Assembly (NCBI RefSeq): GCF_015356755.1
Contig: NZ_JADFCO010000062.1
Coordinates: 62,001-126,000 of the forward strand
Source: Nonlabens antarcticus
GTDB lineage: Bacteria > Bacteroidota > Bacteroidia > Flavobacteriales > Flavobacteriaceae
Direction: 5' to 3'
DNA length: 64,000 bases
Positions 46,149 to 54,908 of this stretch are shown piece after piece; positions within the stretch are counted from its first letter, which is position 1, and each line of letters begins with the position of its first letter. Both the position numbers and the translations under genes were made by a program. Below the pieces are notes generated by a model. It was not told the DNA's origin. It worked only from the letters and a program-made list of their open reading frames with translations, and searched no databases.

Positions 46149-47433
46149 AATATCAAATACAGAAACAATAATGAGATGGACGCTAGCAAAAATCCAGCTT
46201 CCAACTTCTAGCTTCCAGTTTCTAACAGCCCTTGCGATAGCTTTAATTACCCAAAATTTCGCATCAGCACAATCTCTGGAATCATACATCAACGAAGCCC
46301 AAACCAACAGTCCAGAAATCCAGGCTTTCAACCTGCGCTACAACATCGCAGAGGAGAAAGTAAATGAGGCCAACTGGTTGCCGAATACTGAATTCAGCGC
46401 TGGATATTTTGTAAGTGAACCAGAAACACGGGTGGGAGCGCAGCGCGCACGCGTTGGTTTCAAGCAAATGTTGCCCTGGTTCGGAACGATAACGGCTCGG
46501 GAGAATTATGCATCCTCTATGGCAGATGCGGAGTTTGTGGAAATCACGATTGCTAAAAGGAAACTGGCATTATCCGTTGCTGAAATGTATTACAAGCTCT
46601 ATGAAATCCGTTCTAAACAGGCCGTATTAGAGGAAAATATCCAGCTTTTAGAAACTTATGAGCGGCTGGCGCTGACCTCTGTGGAAGTTGGCAAGGCATC
46701 TGCGGTAGATGTGTTGCGTCTACAGATCAGACAGAACGAGCTGGTTCAAGAAAAAAAGGTTTTGGCACAACAGGAATTGGGCATACAGGCGGGATTTAAT
46801 AAATTACTCAATCGCAAGTATGATATAGCGGTAGAAACGGTTTCTGATTTACCGCTGCCCGAGAGTGAGATGGCTTTCAGTTTTGATGGATTGTCCCTTA
46901 ATCCAGAGTTGCTCAAGTACGATAAACTTTACGAGTCAGTGACACAATCTGAACTGCTCAACCAGCGGGATGCATCACCCATGATAGGATTTGGTGTGGA
47001 TTACATCCCGGTAAGTGGCCGGACAGATATGATGCCTATTGACAACGGTAAGGATATCTTGATGCCCATGGTTTCGGTTTCCATTCCCATCTTCAATAAT
47101 AGATATAAGTCTATTACCAAGCAGAATGAACTGCGCCAGCGTGAGATTGAGAGCCAGAAAAGTCAACGGTTAAATGTGCTGGAGTCTGCTTTCGCGAAAG
47201 CGAACTCCCAACGTAATCAAGCACGCATCAAATTTGATACACAAACTCAAAACCTGAAACAGGCTAAAGATGCCGAAGAAATTCTGATTAAAAACTATGA
47301 AACGGGAACCATAAATTTTAATGATGTACTAGACATTCAGGAACTGCAACTGAAATTTCAAATGAACCAGATTCAATCTGTACAGGAGTTTTATGTGCAA
47401 CAATCTCTCATTAATTACCTAACCAAAAACTAA
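46138..47433 (+). CDS. TolC-family outer-membrane efflux protein (CusC-like)
   Basis: This protein of about 431 residues has a signal region and two outer-membrane-factor repeats: LESYINEAQTNSPEIQAFNLRY, GFKQMLPWFGTITARE, LRLQIRQNELVQEKK and a C-terminal coiled region ending LQLKFQMNQIQSVQEFYVQ. It should form the outer-membrane channel for CusAB. The signal peptide contains residues IQLPTSSFQFLTA encoded by a heptamer array, unlike a normal leader. The start overlaps the four-helix gene by 11 bp; the ATG at 46171 would also give a plausible signal. A palindrome at 47188-47201 encodes Ser-AFAKA. Confidence 0.88.
   Translation: MKNKISNTETIMRWTLAKIQLPTSSFQFLTALAIALITQNFASAQSLESYINEAQTNSPEIQAFNLRYNIAEEKVNEANWLPNTEFSAGYFVSEPETRVGAQRARVGFKQMLPWFGTITARENYASSMADAEFVEITIAKRKLALSVAEMYYKLYEIRSKQAVLEENIQLLETYERLALTSVEVGKASAVDVLRLQIRQNELVQEKKVLAQQELGIQAGFNKLLNRKYDIAVETVSDLPLPESEMAFSFDGLSLNPELLKYDKLYESVTQSELLNQRDASPMIGFGVDYIPVSGRTDMMPIDNGKDILMPMVSVSIPIFNNRYKSITKQNELRQREIESQKSQRLNVLESAFAKANSQRNQARIKFDTQTQNLKQAKDAEEILIKNYETGTINFNDVLDIQELQLKFQMNQIQSVQEFYVQQSLINYLTKN
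46193..46226 (-). repeat. Inverted heptamer array (about five units)
   Basis: Read on the minus strand, the units TTAGAAA, CTGGAAG, CTAGAAG, TTGGAAG and a partial CTGGA match the array at 45613-45759. It lies inside the outer-membrane factor's signal-peptide coding sequence. Confidence 0.85.
47188..47201. repeat. Palindrome core within the TolC-like gene
   Basis: Perfect 14-bp core, in frame as Ser-AFAKA on the coiled-coil helix of the second repeat. Confidence 0.9.
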
Positions 47434-47999
47434 TGATCAAAGATTTCTACATAAAAAATATGGTATGTGATCGCTGCATCAAGGTGCTCAAAAATGAGAT
47501 TGAGGCGCAGGAAATTATTTTGCTGGAAATCGAGCTGGGACTTGTAGTGCTTGATATTAAAGATGATAGAGAACTTGAAATTTTAAAATCGGTAGTAGAA
47601 AGTAATTGTTTTGAAATTATTGATTCAACTGAGGATAAAATAACGGAACAAGTAAAGGTGAACCTAATCAAGATCGTGGGAAATTTGCCGATCGATCTAA
47701 ACGAAAAACTATCTACACATCTCGCAGAAAAGATGCATCAGGATTACTCTAAAATCAGCAAGGTATTTTCCTTTACAGAAGGTATTACGATTGAAAAATA
47801 TTACATCAAACTCAAGATTGAAAAGGTCAAGGAAATGATACAGGCACAAGAGAAAAACTTTACAGAGATCAGTCAACTGCTGGACTATAACCATATCAAC
47901 CACTTGAGCCGCCAGTTCAAAACTGAAACAGGATTGAGTCTGTCCCAGTACAAAACGGAACATAAAAATTTTAGAAATCCGTTGGACCAAATTATGTAG
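47433..47999 (+). CDS. HMA-AraC fusion regulator
   Basis: This 188-residue protein joins an N-terminal HMA-like domain (about 1-65) having the metal-binding CxxC (NMVCDRCIKVL) to an AraC-type two-HTH domain (about 85-180: HLAEKMHQDYSKISKVFSF, EKNFTEISQLLDYNHINH, LSRQFKTETGLSLSQYK). The simplest reading is a copper-responsive transcription factor for this island: metal binding on the HMA part would alter DNA binding. Both domains are clear; the regulatory role is inference from fusion and context. Its ATG overlaps the efflux-protein stop (TAATG), so they are co-translated. Confidence 0.85.
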   Translation: MIKDFYIKNMVCDRCIKVLKNEIEAQEIILLEIELGLVVLDIKDDRELEILKSVVESNCFEIIDSTEDKITEQVKVNLIKIVGNLPIDLNEKLSTHLAEKMHQDYSKISKVFSFTEGITIEKYYIKLKIEKVKEMIQAQEKNFTEISQLLDYNHINHLSRQFKTETGLSLSQYKTEHKNFRNPLDQIM

Positions 48000-48076
48000 A
48001 TATGAACCATAATTATGACACAACTTGCTGACTTACAGTGTTATTTTTATAATTAAAATATCCTAATACTAAACCT

Positions 48077-50575
48077 ATGAAAATGAGAATATTATTTGCA
48101 TTAGTGCTATTTGCTTCCCTAGGAGCTACCGCACAAGTGACAGCAAATAAACCGGAGGGGAATGTGGACAATTTGCCGGTACATGAATATACCTTAACGC
48201 TGAGGGAAGAGATGGTGAACAAGGCAGGAAAAGAAGTGATGGGAATGACCGTAAACGGAAGTATTCCAGGTCCTACCATTGAATTTACCGAAGGTGAATA
48301 CGCGGTCATTTACGTTAAAAATGAAATGAGTGTGGAAACATCTGTGCACTGGCACGGACTATTATTACCTAATTTTTATGACGGAGTACCGTATTTAAAT
48401 ACGCCTCCCATTAAATCAGGTACAACTTTTAAGTATGAATTTGCCCTGAACCAATCTGGTACCTATTGGTATCACTCCCATACCATGTTGCAAGAGCAAA
48501 GTGGGGTTTTTGGTTCTATAGTCATTAATCCAAAAGAGAAAACGATGGATTATGATAAGGATTTAGTCTTGATGTTGTCCGACTGGACCAATGAAAAACC
48601 GATCAATGTATTGCGTAACCTAAAACGAGGTAATGAATGGTATCAAATGAAAAAAGGTACCTCAACGCCATTAAATAAAGTAATTGCTCGTGGTGCCTTT
48701 GGCGCACAACTTGATTTCTGGAGACAACGGATGGGTGGAGCTGATATAGCGGATATCTATTATCCTGCATTTTTAATTAACGGCGAAGAATCTATAGAGT
48801 ATCCAGAATATACTCCTGGTGAAAAGGTTCGATTGCGAATCATTAACGGTTCTGCATCTTCACAATTCTGGATGACCTTTGGTGGTGAGACCCCCATGCT
48901 TGTCGCTGCTGATGGGAATGACGTTGTTCCAGTTGCCCATAATAAAACATTTATAGGCGTCGCTGAGACCTACGATTTTATCGTTACCGTTCCCCAAAAT
49001 GGCAAAATAGAATTTAGAGCAATGGCCCAGGACGGTTCTGGAACTGCTACTGCGTTTATAGGAAATGGAGCTGTACTTCCTGCAGAAGTTGTAGCGAAAC
49101 CAGATAAGATCAAAATGATGCAGCAAATGGCTAAAATGGATATGAAAATGGGAGCACATGCTTTAAAATTCCAGCCTAAGAAAGATGAGCGTTATGAGAT
49201 GAACGACGAGTACGGTATGCAGATGGACGGAATGAAAATGGAGGATATGAAAGGGATGAAGATGGACCATTCAAAAATGAATATGAATGATGGTAACATG
49301 AATATGAAAATGCCGAAGGATTCCATGAGGAATGATGAGATGGACCATTCAAAAATGGATCACTCTAAAATGGAGATGAAGGATGGAAAAATGAAAATGA
49401 AGATGCCGAAGGATTCCATGATGGGTAAGAAAATGGATCATACCAAAATGAATATGAAGATGCCGAAGGATTCCATGATGGATCACTCAAAAATGGACAT
49501 GAAAGAGGATAAAATGAAAATGAATGAGGACACGATGCAGATGGACGGAATGAATATGTTTTCTGAATACAATTATGATTTTCTAAAATCGCCAGTAAAA
49601 ACGACCTATGATGAAAACCTTCCCGTAAAGGAAATACTACTGAATCTTACCGGGAATATGCAACGCTACATCTGGAGTATGAACGGCGTTCCTTTAAGTG
49701 AGGCAGATAACATCAGTATCAAGAGTGGTGAAGTGACCAGAATGACCTTCAACAACCTGACGATGATGCATCATCCTATGCACCTGCACGGTCACTTTTT
49801 TAGGGTTATTAATGAAAACGGAGAATACTCGCCCCTTAAACACACTGTTAACGTGCCGCCCATGCAGCAGGTAACGATTGAATTTAGTGGTAACAATGGC
49901 GATGAATATGGCGACTGGTTCTTCCATTGCCACATTTTATATCATATGATGAGTGGTATGGCGCGTATCGTGAGTTATGAAACGCCTCGCGATCCACGAT
50001 TGGAAAAATATCCAGTTAAAAACCTAATTAATGAGGCAGACCAATATTACACGTGGGCCATGGTGGATGCAGCCTCACACATGACAGAGTTTAACTTTGT
50101 ATCCTCAAACATTAGAAACCAATTTAATGTCACTGCAGAATACGGCTGGAACAAAAACCTGGAAGCCGAGGTGACCTACGAGCGCTATTTACACGATTAT
50201 TTACGTGTTTTTGGTGGGGTGAATGTTGAAAATGAAATAGACGATAGTTTGGACGAAATCACAACCACTGCTATTGCTGGAGTTCGGTTTTTGACGCCCT
50301 ACTTATTTAACCTTGATGTGCGTGTCGATAGCAAGCTGCGCCCACAAATAAGCCTGAGCCGCGAAATCCTGATTTTCCCAAGAACAGCCATTTTTGGAAT
50401 GTATGAATATCAAGCCGATTTTGGTTGGGTGGATGACCTTGCTGTTGGAGACAATTTTAATAAAGAAGTGACCTGGAATGCAGGGTTGGAATACTTTTTA
50501 TCTAGGAATTTTTCACTGATGGGAAGTTATGACAACCGTTTCGGTGCCGGTGGTGGACTTTCTTGGAGATTTTAA
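48077..50575 (+). CDS. Multicopper oxidase fused to a CopB-like C-terminus
   Basis: This 832-residue exported protein (signal KMRILFALVLFASLGATAQ) has three cupredoxin domains with complete copper sites: HWHGLLLP and WYHSHTM in the N-terminal half, then HHPMHLHGHFF near residue 565 and HCHILYHMMSGM near residue 617. Between them, residues about 380-494 are a linker of repeated Met-Lys-Met and DHSKM motifs, rich in Met and His. After residue about 680 the sequence resembles the beta-barrel part of CopB (NVTAEYGWNKNLEAEVTYER). It oxidises Cu(I) in the periplasm. The C-terminal barrel may tie it to the outer membrane. Confidence 0.92.
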   Translation: MKMRILFALVLFASLGATAQVTANKPEGNVDNLPVHEYTLTLREEMVNKAGKEVMGMTVNGSIPGPTIEFTEGEYAVIYVKNEMSVETSVHWHGLLLPNFYDGVPYLNTPPIKSGTTFKYEFALNQSGTYWYHSHTMLQEQSGVFGSIVINPKEKTMDYDKDLVLMLSDWTNEKPINVLRNLKRGNEWYQMKKGTSTPLNKVIARGAFGAQLDFWRQRMGGADIADIYYPAFLINGEESIEYPEYTPGEKVRLRIINGSASSQFWMTFGGETPMLVAADGNDVVPVAHNKTFIGVAETYDFIVTVPQNGKIEFRAMAQDGSGTATAFIGNGAVLPAEVVAKPDKIKMMQQMAKMDMKMGAHALKFQPKKDERYEMNDEYGMQMDGMKMEDMKGMKMDHSKMNMNDGNMNMKMPKDSMRNDEMDHSKMDHSKMEMKDGKMKMKMPKDSMMGKKMDHTKMNMKMPKDSMMDHSKMDMKEDKMKMNEDTMQMDGMNMFSEYNYDFLKSPVKTTYDENLPVKEILLNLTGNMQRYIWSMNGVPLSEADNISIKSGEVTRMTFNNLTMMHHPMHLHGHFFRVINENGEYSPLKHTVNVPPMQQVTIEFSGNNGDEYGDWFFHCHILYHMMSGMARIVSYETPRDPRLEKYPVKNLINEADQYYTWAMVDAASHMTEFNFVSSNIRNQFNVTAEYGWNKNLEAEVTYERYLHDYLRVFGGVNVENEIDDSLDEITTTAIAGVRFLTPYLFNLDVRVDSKLRPQISLSREILIFPRTAIFGMYEYQADFGWVDDLAVGDNFNKEVTWNAGLEYFLSRNFSLMGSYDNRFGAGGGLSWRF

Positions 50576-50608
50576 AAAAAATAAATATTAATCGATAAAT
50601 TTTAAATT

Positions 50609-50929
50609 ATGAAAAATCAAACATTGATTGACGCATTAAACAATTGTATCACGCATTGTAACTACTGTTCAGACGCTTGCCTAGATTCTGACAACATCAA
50701 AATGATGGTAGATTGCATTAGAACAGATAGAGCTTGTGCAGAAGTTTGTGCTACGACCGTAAAATTACTGGCGATGGATTCCGCTTTCGCGAAAGCGATG
50801 GTAGAAAAATGCCACGAGATCTGTAAACAATGTGCTAAAGAGTGCAGCAAGCACGACCACCAGCACTGCAAAGATTGCGCTGAAGCTTGTAACGCCTGTG
50901 CAGATGCTTGTGAAGCATATCTAGCCTAA
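50609..50929 (+). CDS. Cys-rich four-helix-bundle copper-storage-like protein (Csp)
   Basis: This 106-residue cytosolic protein is a DUF326/Csp-type four-helix bundle with 16 Cys residues in helical CxxC and CxxxC spacing (THCNYCSDACLDS, CHEICKQCAKECSKH, CKDCAEACNACADACEAY) plus three near-terminal His. Csp3-type proteins bind many Cu(I) ions through Cys in the bundle core, so copper buffering is likely. No signal peptide is seen. A palindrome copy encodes Ser-AFAKA near residue 59 on helix 2, aligned to a helix position without disturbing the Cys spacing. Confidence 0.87.
   Translation: MKNQTLIDALNNCITHCNYCSDACLDSDNIKMMVDCIRTDRACAEVCATTVKLLAMDSAFAKAMVEKCHEICKQCAKECSKHDHQHCKDCAEACNACADACEAYLA
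50782..50797. repeat. Palindrome CGCTTTCGCGAAAGCG within the csp gene
   Basis: Perfect copy, read as AFAKA. Confidence 0.9.
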
Positions 50930-50997
50930 ACAAATTACCACCTGTTGTAGGATGGGGAACTTTAAAAAATAAATAACAACAATTAAAATTTAAAATT

Positions 50998-51585
50998 ATG
51001 ATTACAATGAAAAAAACAATCGGAACAATAGCACTAGCTACAACGCTAATTTTCAACGTGTCCTGTAAAGACGTAAATAAGGAGGAGTCAATGACAGAAA
51101 GCAGCGATATGCAACAAGAAGCCATGAATGATGGTGGAGATATGGCGATGAATGATAACCAAACGGCAAATGCAAAAATCGTTTTGAATGATTATTTCAA
51201 TTTGAAAGATGCCTTAGTAGGGGATGACAATGCCAAAGCCAAAGAGCTGGGAGCTACATTGATGAATTCCTTAAAGTCATTTGATGCCTCAAGCTATTCT
51301 GATAGCCAGCAAACAGAATTGAAAGACATCATGGTGGATGCGGTCGAGCATGCGGAGCATATATCAGAAAGCCCGATAGAGCACCAGCGCGAGCATTTCA
51401 AAATATTGAGTAAGGATGTTACTGACATGGTTGCCATTACAGGAACAGACATGAAGCTGTACGAGCAGTTTTGTCCTATGTATGATGGAGGTAGTGCATG
51501 GTTGAGTATGAACGAAGAGGTTCGCAATCCTTATTACGGTAGCTCTATGTTGAAATGTGGTAAAGTGCAGAGAGAGATCAACTAA
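50998..51585 (+). CDS. DUF3347 lipoprotein
   Basis: This 195-residue protein starts with a lipoprotein signal (KKTIGTIALATTLIFNVSC); the ATG three codons in (51007) may be the true start. After a Met/Asp-rich linker, a DUF3347 domain spans about 60-190, with its conserved C-terminal YEQFCPMYDGGSAWLS and EVRNPYYGSSMLKCG. The same domain ends the CusB-like protein at 58388. It probably binds copper in the periplasm through the Cys and Met pairs; that is inference from context and the paired Cys. Confidence 0.82.
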   Translation: MITMKKTIGTIALATTLIFNVSCKDVNKEESMTESSDMQQEAMNDGGDMAMNDNQTANAKIVLNDYFNLKDALVGDDNAKAKELGATLMNSLKSFDASSYSDSQQTELKDIMVDAVEHAEHISESPIEHQREHFKILSKDVTDMVAITGTDMKLYEQFCPMYDGGSAWLSMNEEVRNPYYGSSMLKCGKVQREIN

Positions 51586-51635
51586 TTATCAGAGATTAGA
51601 AAATAATGAATCGAGTGCATCCTTAAATTTCTAAA

Positions 51636-52088
51636 ATGAAAATATTTAAAATAATAGCATGGGTTGCGCTTGGTTCATTTATAGTGATTCAGTTTTTTCC
51701 AGTAGATTATAACAGTAGTGAAACCGTACCAAAAACAGATTTCATGCTGGTTAACAAAGTACCTGCAACGATAGAAAAAACGCTGCAGGTTTCTTGTTAC
51801 GATTGCCACAGTAATAACACAGAATATCCATGGTACAATAAAGTACAGCCAGTGGCATGGTACTTAGAAGATCACGTCAAACAAGGGAAGTCTGAACTTA
51901 ACTTTAATGAATGGGACAGCTATTCCGATCGACGTAAAAACAGTAAATTAAGATCAATGATCAAGCAGATCGAAAGTGGTGAAATGCCCATGGAGAGTTA
52001 CACGCTTATTCATAGAGATGCCATTATGGATTCATTGAAACAAAATACGGTTATCAATTTCCTAAAAGAATTGAAATCGAAAAATTAA
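51636..52088 (+). CDS. Haem-binding domain protein with CxxCH
   Basis: This 150-residue protein has one N-terminal membrane anchor (FKIIAWVALGSFIVIQFF) and a periplasmic haem-binding domain with CYDCHSNNTEYPWYN near residue 60 and a downstream SGEMPMESY that may give the distal Met ligand. The family is frequent beside DUF3347 and metal-export genes in Bacteroidota. The haem is covalently attached by the CxxCH motif; redox partner is unknown. Confidence 0.82.
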   Translation: MKIFKIIAWVALGSFIVIQFFPVDYNSSETVPKTDFMLVNKVPATIEKTLQVSCYDCHSNNTEYPWYNKVQPVAWYLEDHVKQGKSELNFNEWDSYSDRRKNSKLRSMIKQIESGEMPMESYTLIHRDAIMDSLKQNTVINFLKELKSKN

Positions 52089-52165
52089 GTCCTGATTAAA
52101 GAAAGGGAATTTTTATTGGTTGGTTTATTGAACCCTTTCTCTTTTTTAGGCGAAATAATTACGTT

Positions 52166-52375
52166 ATGATACAAACATATAATCTAAAAGGAATGACTTG
52201 CGGTGGATGTAAAGCATCTGTAGAAAAATATTTGGATCAAGTAGATAACATCATCAATGTCGAAGCAAATGTTCAGACGGCTGAAGTTGAAGTGACCATG
52301 ATTAGTCACATTGATACAGAAATTTTAAAAAGAGCTTTGCCTGATAAGTTTACTCTTTCTGAAAAAGTGTTGTAA
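52166..52375 (+). CDS. CopZ-like HMA copper chaperone
   Basis: This 69-residue protein is one HMA domain with GMTCGGCKASVEKYL (Cu-binding CxxC). It shares a family-specific SHIDTEILKRAL tail with the duplicated HMA domains of CopA (SHIPIETFQDAL). It likely carries Cu(I) in the cytoplasm to CopA or the Csp protein. Confidence 0.88.
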   Translation: MIQTYNLKGMTCGGCKASVEKYLDQVDNIINVEANVQTAEVEVTMISHIDTEILKRALPDKFTLSEKVL

Positions 52376-52410
52376 AAAATATTAGTAAGAAATTAAAAAA
52401 AACAGATCAA

Positions 52411-53244
52411 ATGAAAAACATATTAGTACCAACAGACTTTTCAAGAAACTGCGAAACAGCAGCAAAACTGGCTATTGATATGGCAAAACTTTTTAATTCT
52501 GAAATCCATTTTTTGCATCTATTGAATACTCCTGTAGATTGGGTGAAACTAGATAAAATAGACGAACGTAACTACCCTGAAACACTTGCAAAAATAGGTT
52601 CTGCCAAAAATAAATTAAGAGATTTAGATATAGAAGCAGGACATAATGGTGTAAAGTCTAGAACGTTTTTAGAGTTTGTTTTAGATGATGAAGCAATTGT
52701 GGCACATTCTAAAAACTTTGATCATGATTTTATTATAACGGGAAGCAAAGGCATACAAAAAGGTTTTTTGAAACAGGTGCTAGGAAGTAATGCGCAAAAA
52801 ATCATCCGTAATGCACGAGTGCCTATTTTGGTGATAAAAGAAGAAACGGTAAGGTTTCCTTTCGAAAATATCGCATTTGTATCTGATTTCAAGGAAGATA
52901 TTTCTACTGCATTCGAAGTGGTTGAAAGGATAGCCCAAAAATGCAATGCTAAAATCCACTTGTTGAATATCAACACTACATCAGATTCTAATAGTATTGA
53001 GAATGGATTGCAACCCATCAAGGATTTTTTAAAGCACTTCCCAAAATTAGAAAACTATGCCATGCACGTTTATAATGAACCTAACGTCTTACGTGGCATT
53101 GAAAAGTTTCAAGATTCTAATGATGTCGACTTAATAGTAATGTACACCCATAGCAGAAAAGGATTATCGAGTATGTTTTCAAATAGCATTGCCGAAAGTG
53201 TGACGAATCATTCAAATAAACCCGTGATGACAATTCACCTTTAA
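52411..53244 (+). CDS. Tandem universal stress protein
   Basis: This 277-residue protein has two Usp domains. The first starts KNILVPTDFSRNCETAAKLAI and contains an ATP-site-like IITGSKGIQKGFLKQVLGSNAQ; the second (about 145-277) ends VDLIVMYTHSRKGLSSMFSNSIAE. Usp proteins act in stress survival, often by binding ATP. It begins a trio with the small protein and permease that follow, with only 1-2 bp gaps, inside the copper island. Confidence 0.88.
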   Translation: MKNILVPTDFSRNCETAAKLAIDMAKLFNSEIHFLHLLNTPVDWVKLDKIDERNYPETLAKIGSAKNKLRDLDIEAGHNGVKSRTFLEFVLDDEAIVAHSKNFDHDFIITGSKGIQKGFLKQVLGSNAQKIIRNARVPILVIKEETVRFPFENIAFVSDFKEDISTAFEVVERIAQKCNAKIHLLNINTTSDSNSIENGLQPIKDFLKHFPKLENYAMHVYNEPNVLRGIEKFQDSNDVDLIVMYTHSRKGLSSMFSNSIAESVTNHSNKPVMTIHL

Positions 53245-53245
53245 T

Positions 53246-53539
53246 ATGGAAAATTACGATACACTTTCGACCACAATGGCGCAATTACAAGAGCAGGGTT
53301 ATACCTGTGATTTTAATCTATGTTCCGGACATATAGAATGCAATTCACTCAAACTGAAATTACATCCAGAAGATTTTGATGTTGACCAGACGTTTCGGTT
53401 TGAAGGGATGAGCAGTACGGACGATAATAGTATTCTATATGCTATATCTTCAAAAAAAGGAATTAAAGGTTTATTGGTAGATGCCTATGGTGTATATGCA
53501 GAAAACATCACTGAAACAATGAGACAAAAATTAAGATAA
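53246..53539 (+). CDS. Small conserved protein (often named phosphoribosylpyrophosphate synthetase)
   Basis: This 97-residue soluble protein matches a Bacteroidota family with the patterns CDFNLCSGHIEC, LKLHPEDFDVD, FRFEGMSSTDDNSILYAI and KGLLVDAYGVYAEN. Database entries for it are often labelled phosphoribosylpyrophosphate synthetase, but it is far too short for that and shows no PRPP loop. True function is unknown. It sits 1 bp after the stress protein and 2 bp before the permease. Confidence 0.65.
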   Translation: MENYDTLSTTMAQLQEQGYTCDFNLCSGHIECNSLKLKLHPEDFDVDQTFRFEGMSSTDDNSILYAISSKKGIKGLLVDAYGVYAENITETMRQKLR

Positions 53540-53541
53540 AA

Positions 53542-54897
53542 ATGAAGCCGTTAAACATAAGTAACCAAAAGCTTTCTTTATTGGGCTCTGTATCTTTAGG
53601 TACAGGCGTGATGATAGGTGCTGGTATTTTTGTTTTAATGGGACAGATAGCCGAGTTGGTCGGAGATTTATTTCCTATCGTCTTTGTGGCTGGAGCTATT
53701 GTTATAGGATTTAGTTCCTATTCGTATATTAAATTTTCAAACGCTTACCCATCTTCTGGTGGTGTGGCTAAATTTTTGACCAAAGCCTATAAGCCAGGCA
53801 CTCTTGCGGGATCATACTCGTTATTAATGTATGTGTCGATGGTGGTCGCAGAGAGTTTAGTAGCTGGTACTTTTGGCGCTTATGCGTTGCGGTTATTTCC
53901 AGAGGAGTACGCGGGTAATGCATCTTTATTGGGGGTTGTTCTTATTGCAACCGCATATATCATAAATATCTCTGGTAATAAAGTTATCGAAGCAACTGCC
54001 ACCTATACCGCAATTATAAAGGTTGCAGGTATTGCCTTATTAGCTGTTGCTGGTTTGGTGATTTCGGGATTGCCTACTGTAACTGGCAATTATGTGGCTT
54101 CTAACAGCCAGTCTTTTCCTGAAGGTTTTGGATTTATTGCGGCATTAGCGTTATCAGTTCTTGCATTTAAGGGATTTACAACCATCACAAATCAAGGAGG
54201 TGATATTAAAAACCCTCATAAAAAGGTGGGACGTTCTATTATAATTTCAATCGCCGTTTGTACCATTATTTATGTTGCCTTAGCGTTATCTGTCGCCGGT
54301 GGATTGAGTATAGAAGAAATTATTGTAGCTAAGGATTATGCATTGGCCGCTGCTGCAAAACCCATATTTGGGGAATGGGGTTCTACATTGACCATTTTAC
54401 TTGCTATCGTTGCAACGGTTTCTGGTGTTATAGCCAGCGTTTATTCTGCCTCAAGAATGTTAGGCATGTTGAGTAGTATGAAACAAGTGCCAAACTTGAA
54501 TGCCATCAAAAAACTTAAAAATCCTGCACTAATCTTTACCGTTTCTCTAGCCATAGTGTTAACTATATTGTTTGATTTAACGAGGATAGCTTCCATAGGT
54601 GCTATTTTCTATTTGATAATGGATATTGCTATCCACTGGGGACTTTTCAGACATTTAAAAAAAGAAGTAAAATTTAATCCGGTAATTCCAATAATAGCCA
54701 TAGTAATGGATGTTGTCATTTTATCAGCATTCATTTATTTAAAATATGTGAACGACCCATTTGTGCTTATAGTTGCTGCAATTGGAATCGCGCTCATTTT
54801 TCTCACACAATTTATATTTATGAAATCGCATACTGATAACGATGGGAATATGAATATGGGAATGGAAAGCAGCGGAGAAGAAACAATGAAAATGTAA
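53542..54897 (+). CDS. APC-superfamily permease
   Basis: This 451-residue membrane protein has about 12 predicted helices and the APC N-terminal signature GTGVMIGAGIFVLMGQ, then AYPSSGGVAKFLTKAY near residue 70 and FKGFTTITNQGGDIKNP near residue 210. The C-terminal tail has Met/Gly-rich MNMGMES residues. It should import an amino acid or amine; no substrate is readable. Its place with a stress protein inside a copper operon is unusual. Confidence 0.87.
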   Translation: MKPLNISNQKLSLLGSVSLGTGVMIGAGIFVLMGQIAELVGDLFPIVFVAGAIVIGFSSYSYIKFSNAYPSSGGVAKFLTKAYKPGTLAGSYSLLMYVSMVVAESLVAGTFGAYALRLFPEEYAGNASLLGVVLIATAYIINISGNKVIEATATYTAIIKVAGIALLAVAGLVISGLPTVTGNYVASNSQSFPEGFGFIAALALSVLAFKGFTTITNQGGDIKNPHKKVGRSIIISIAVCTIIYVALALSVAGGLSIEEIIVAKDYALAAAAKPIFGEWGSTLTILLAIVATVSGVIASVYSASRMLGMLSSMKQVPNLNAIKKLKNPALIFTVSLAIVLTILFDLTRIASIGAIFYLIMDIAIHWGLFRHLKKEVKFNPVIPIIAIVMDVVILSAFIYLKYVNDPFVLIVAAIGIALIFLTQFIFMKSHTDNDGNMNMGMESSGEETMKM

Positions 54898-54908
54898 TAA
54901 TAAATAAT

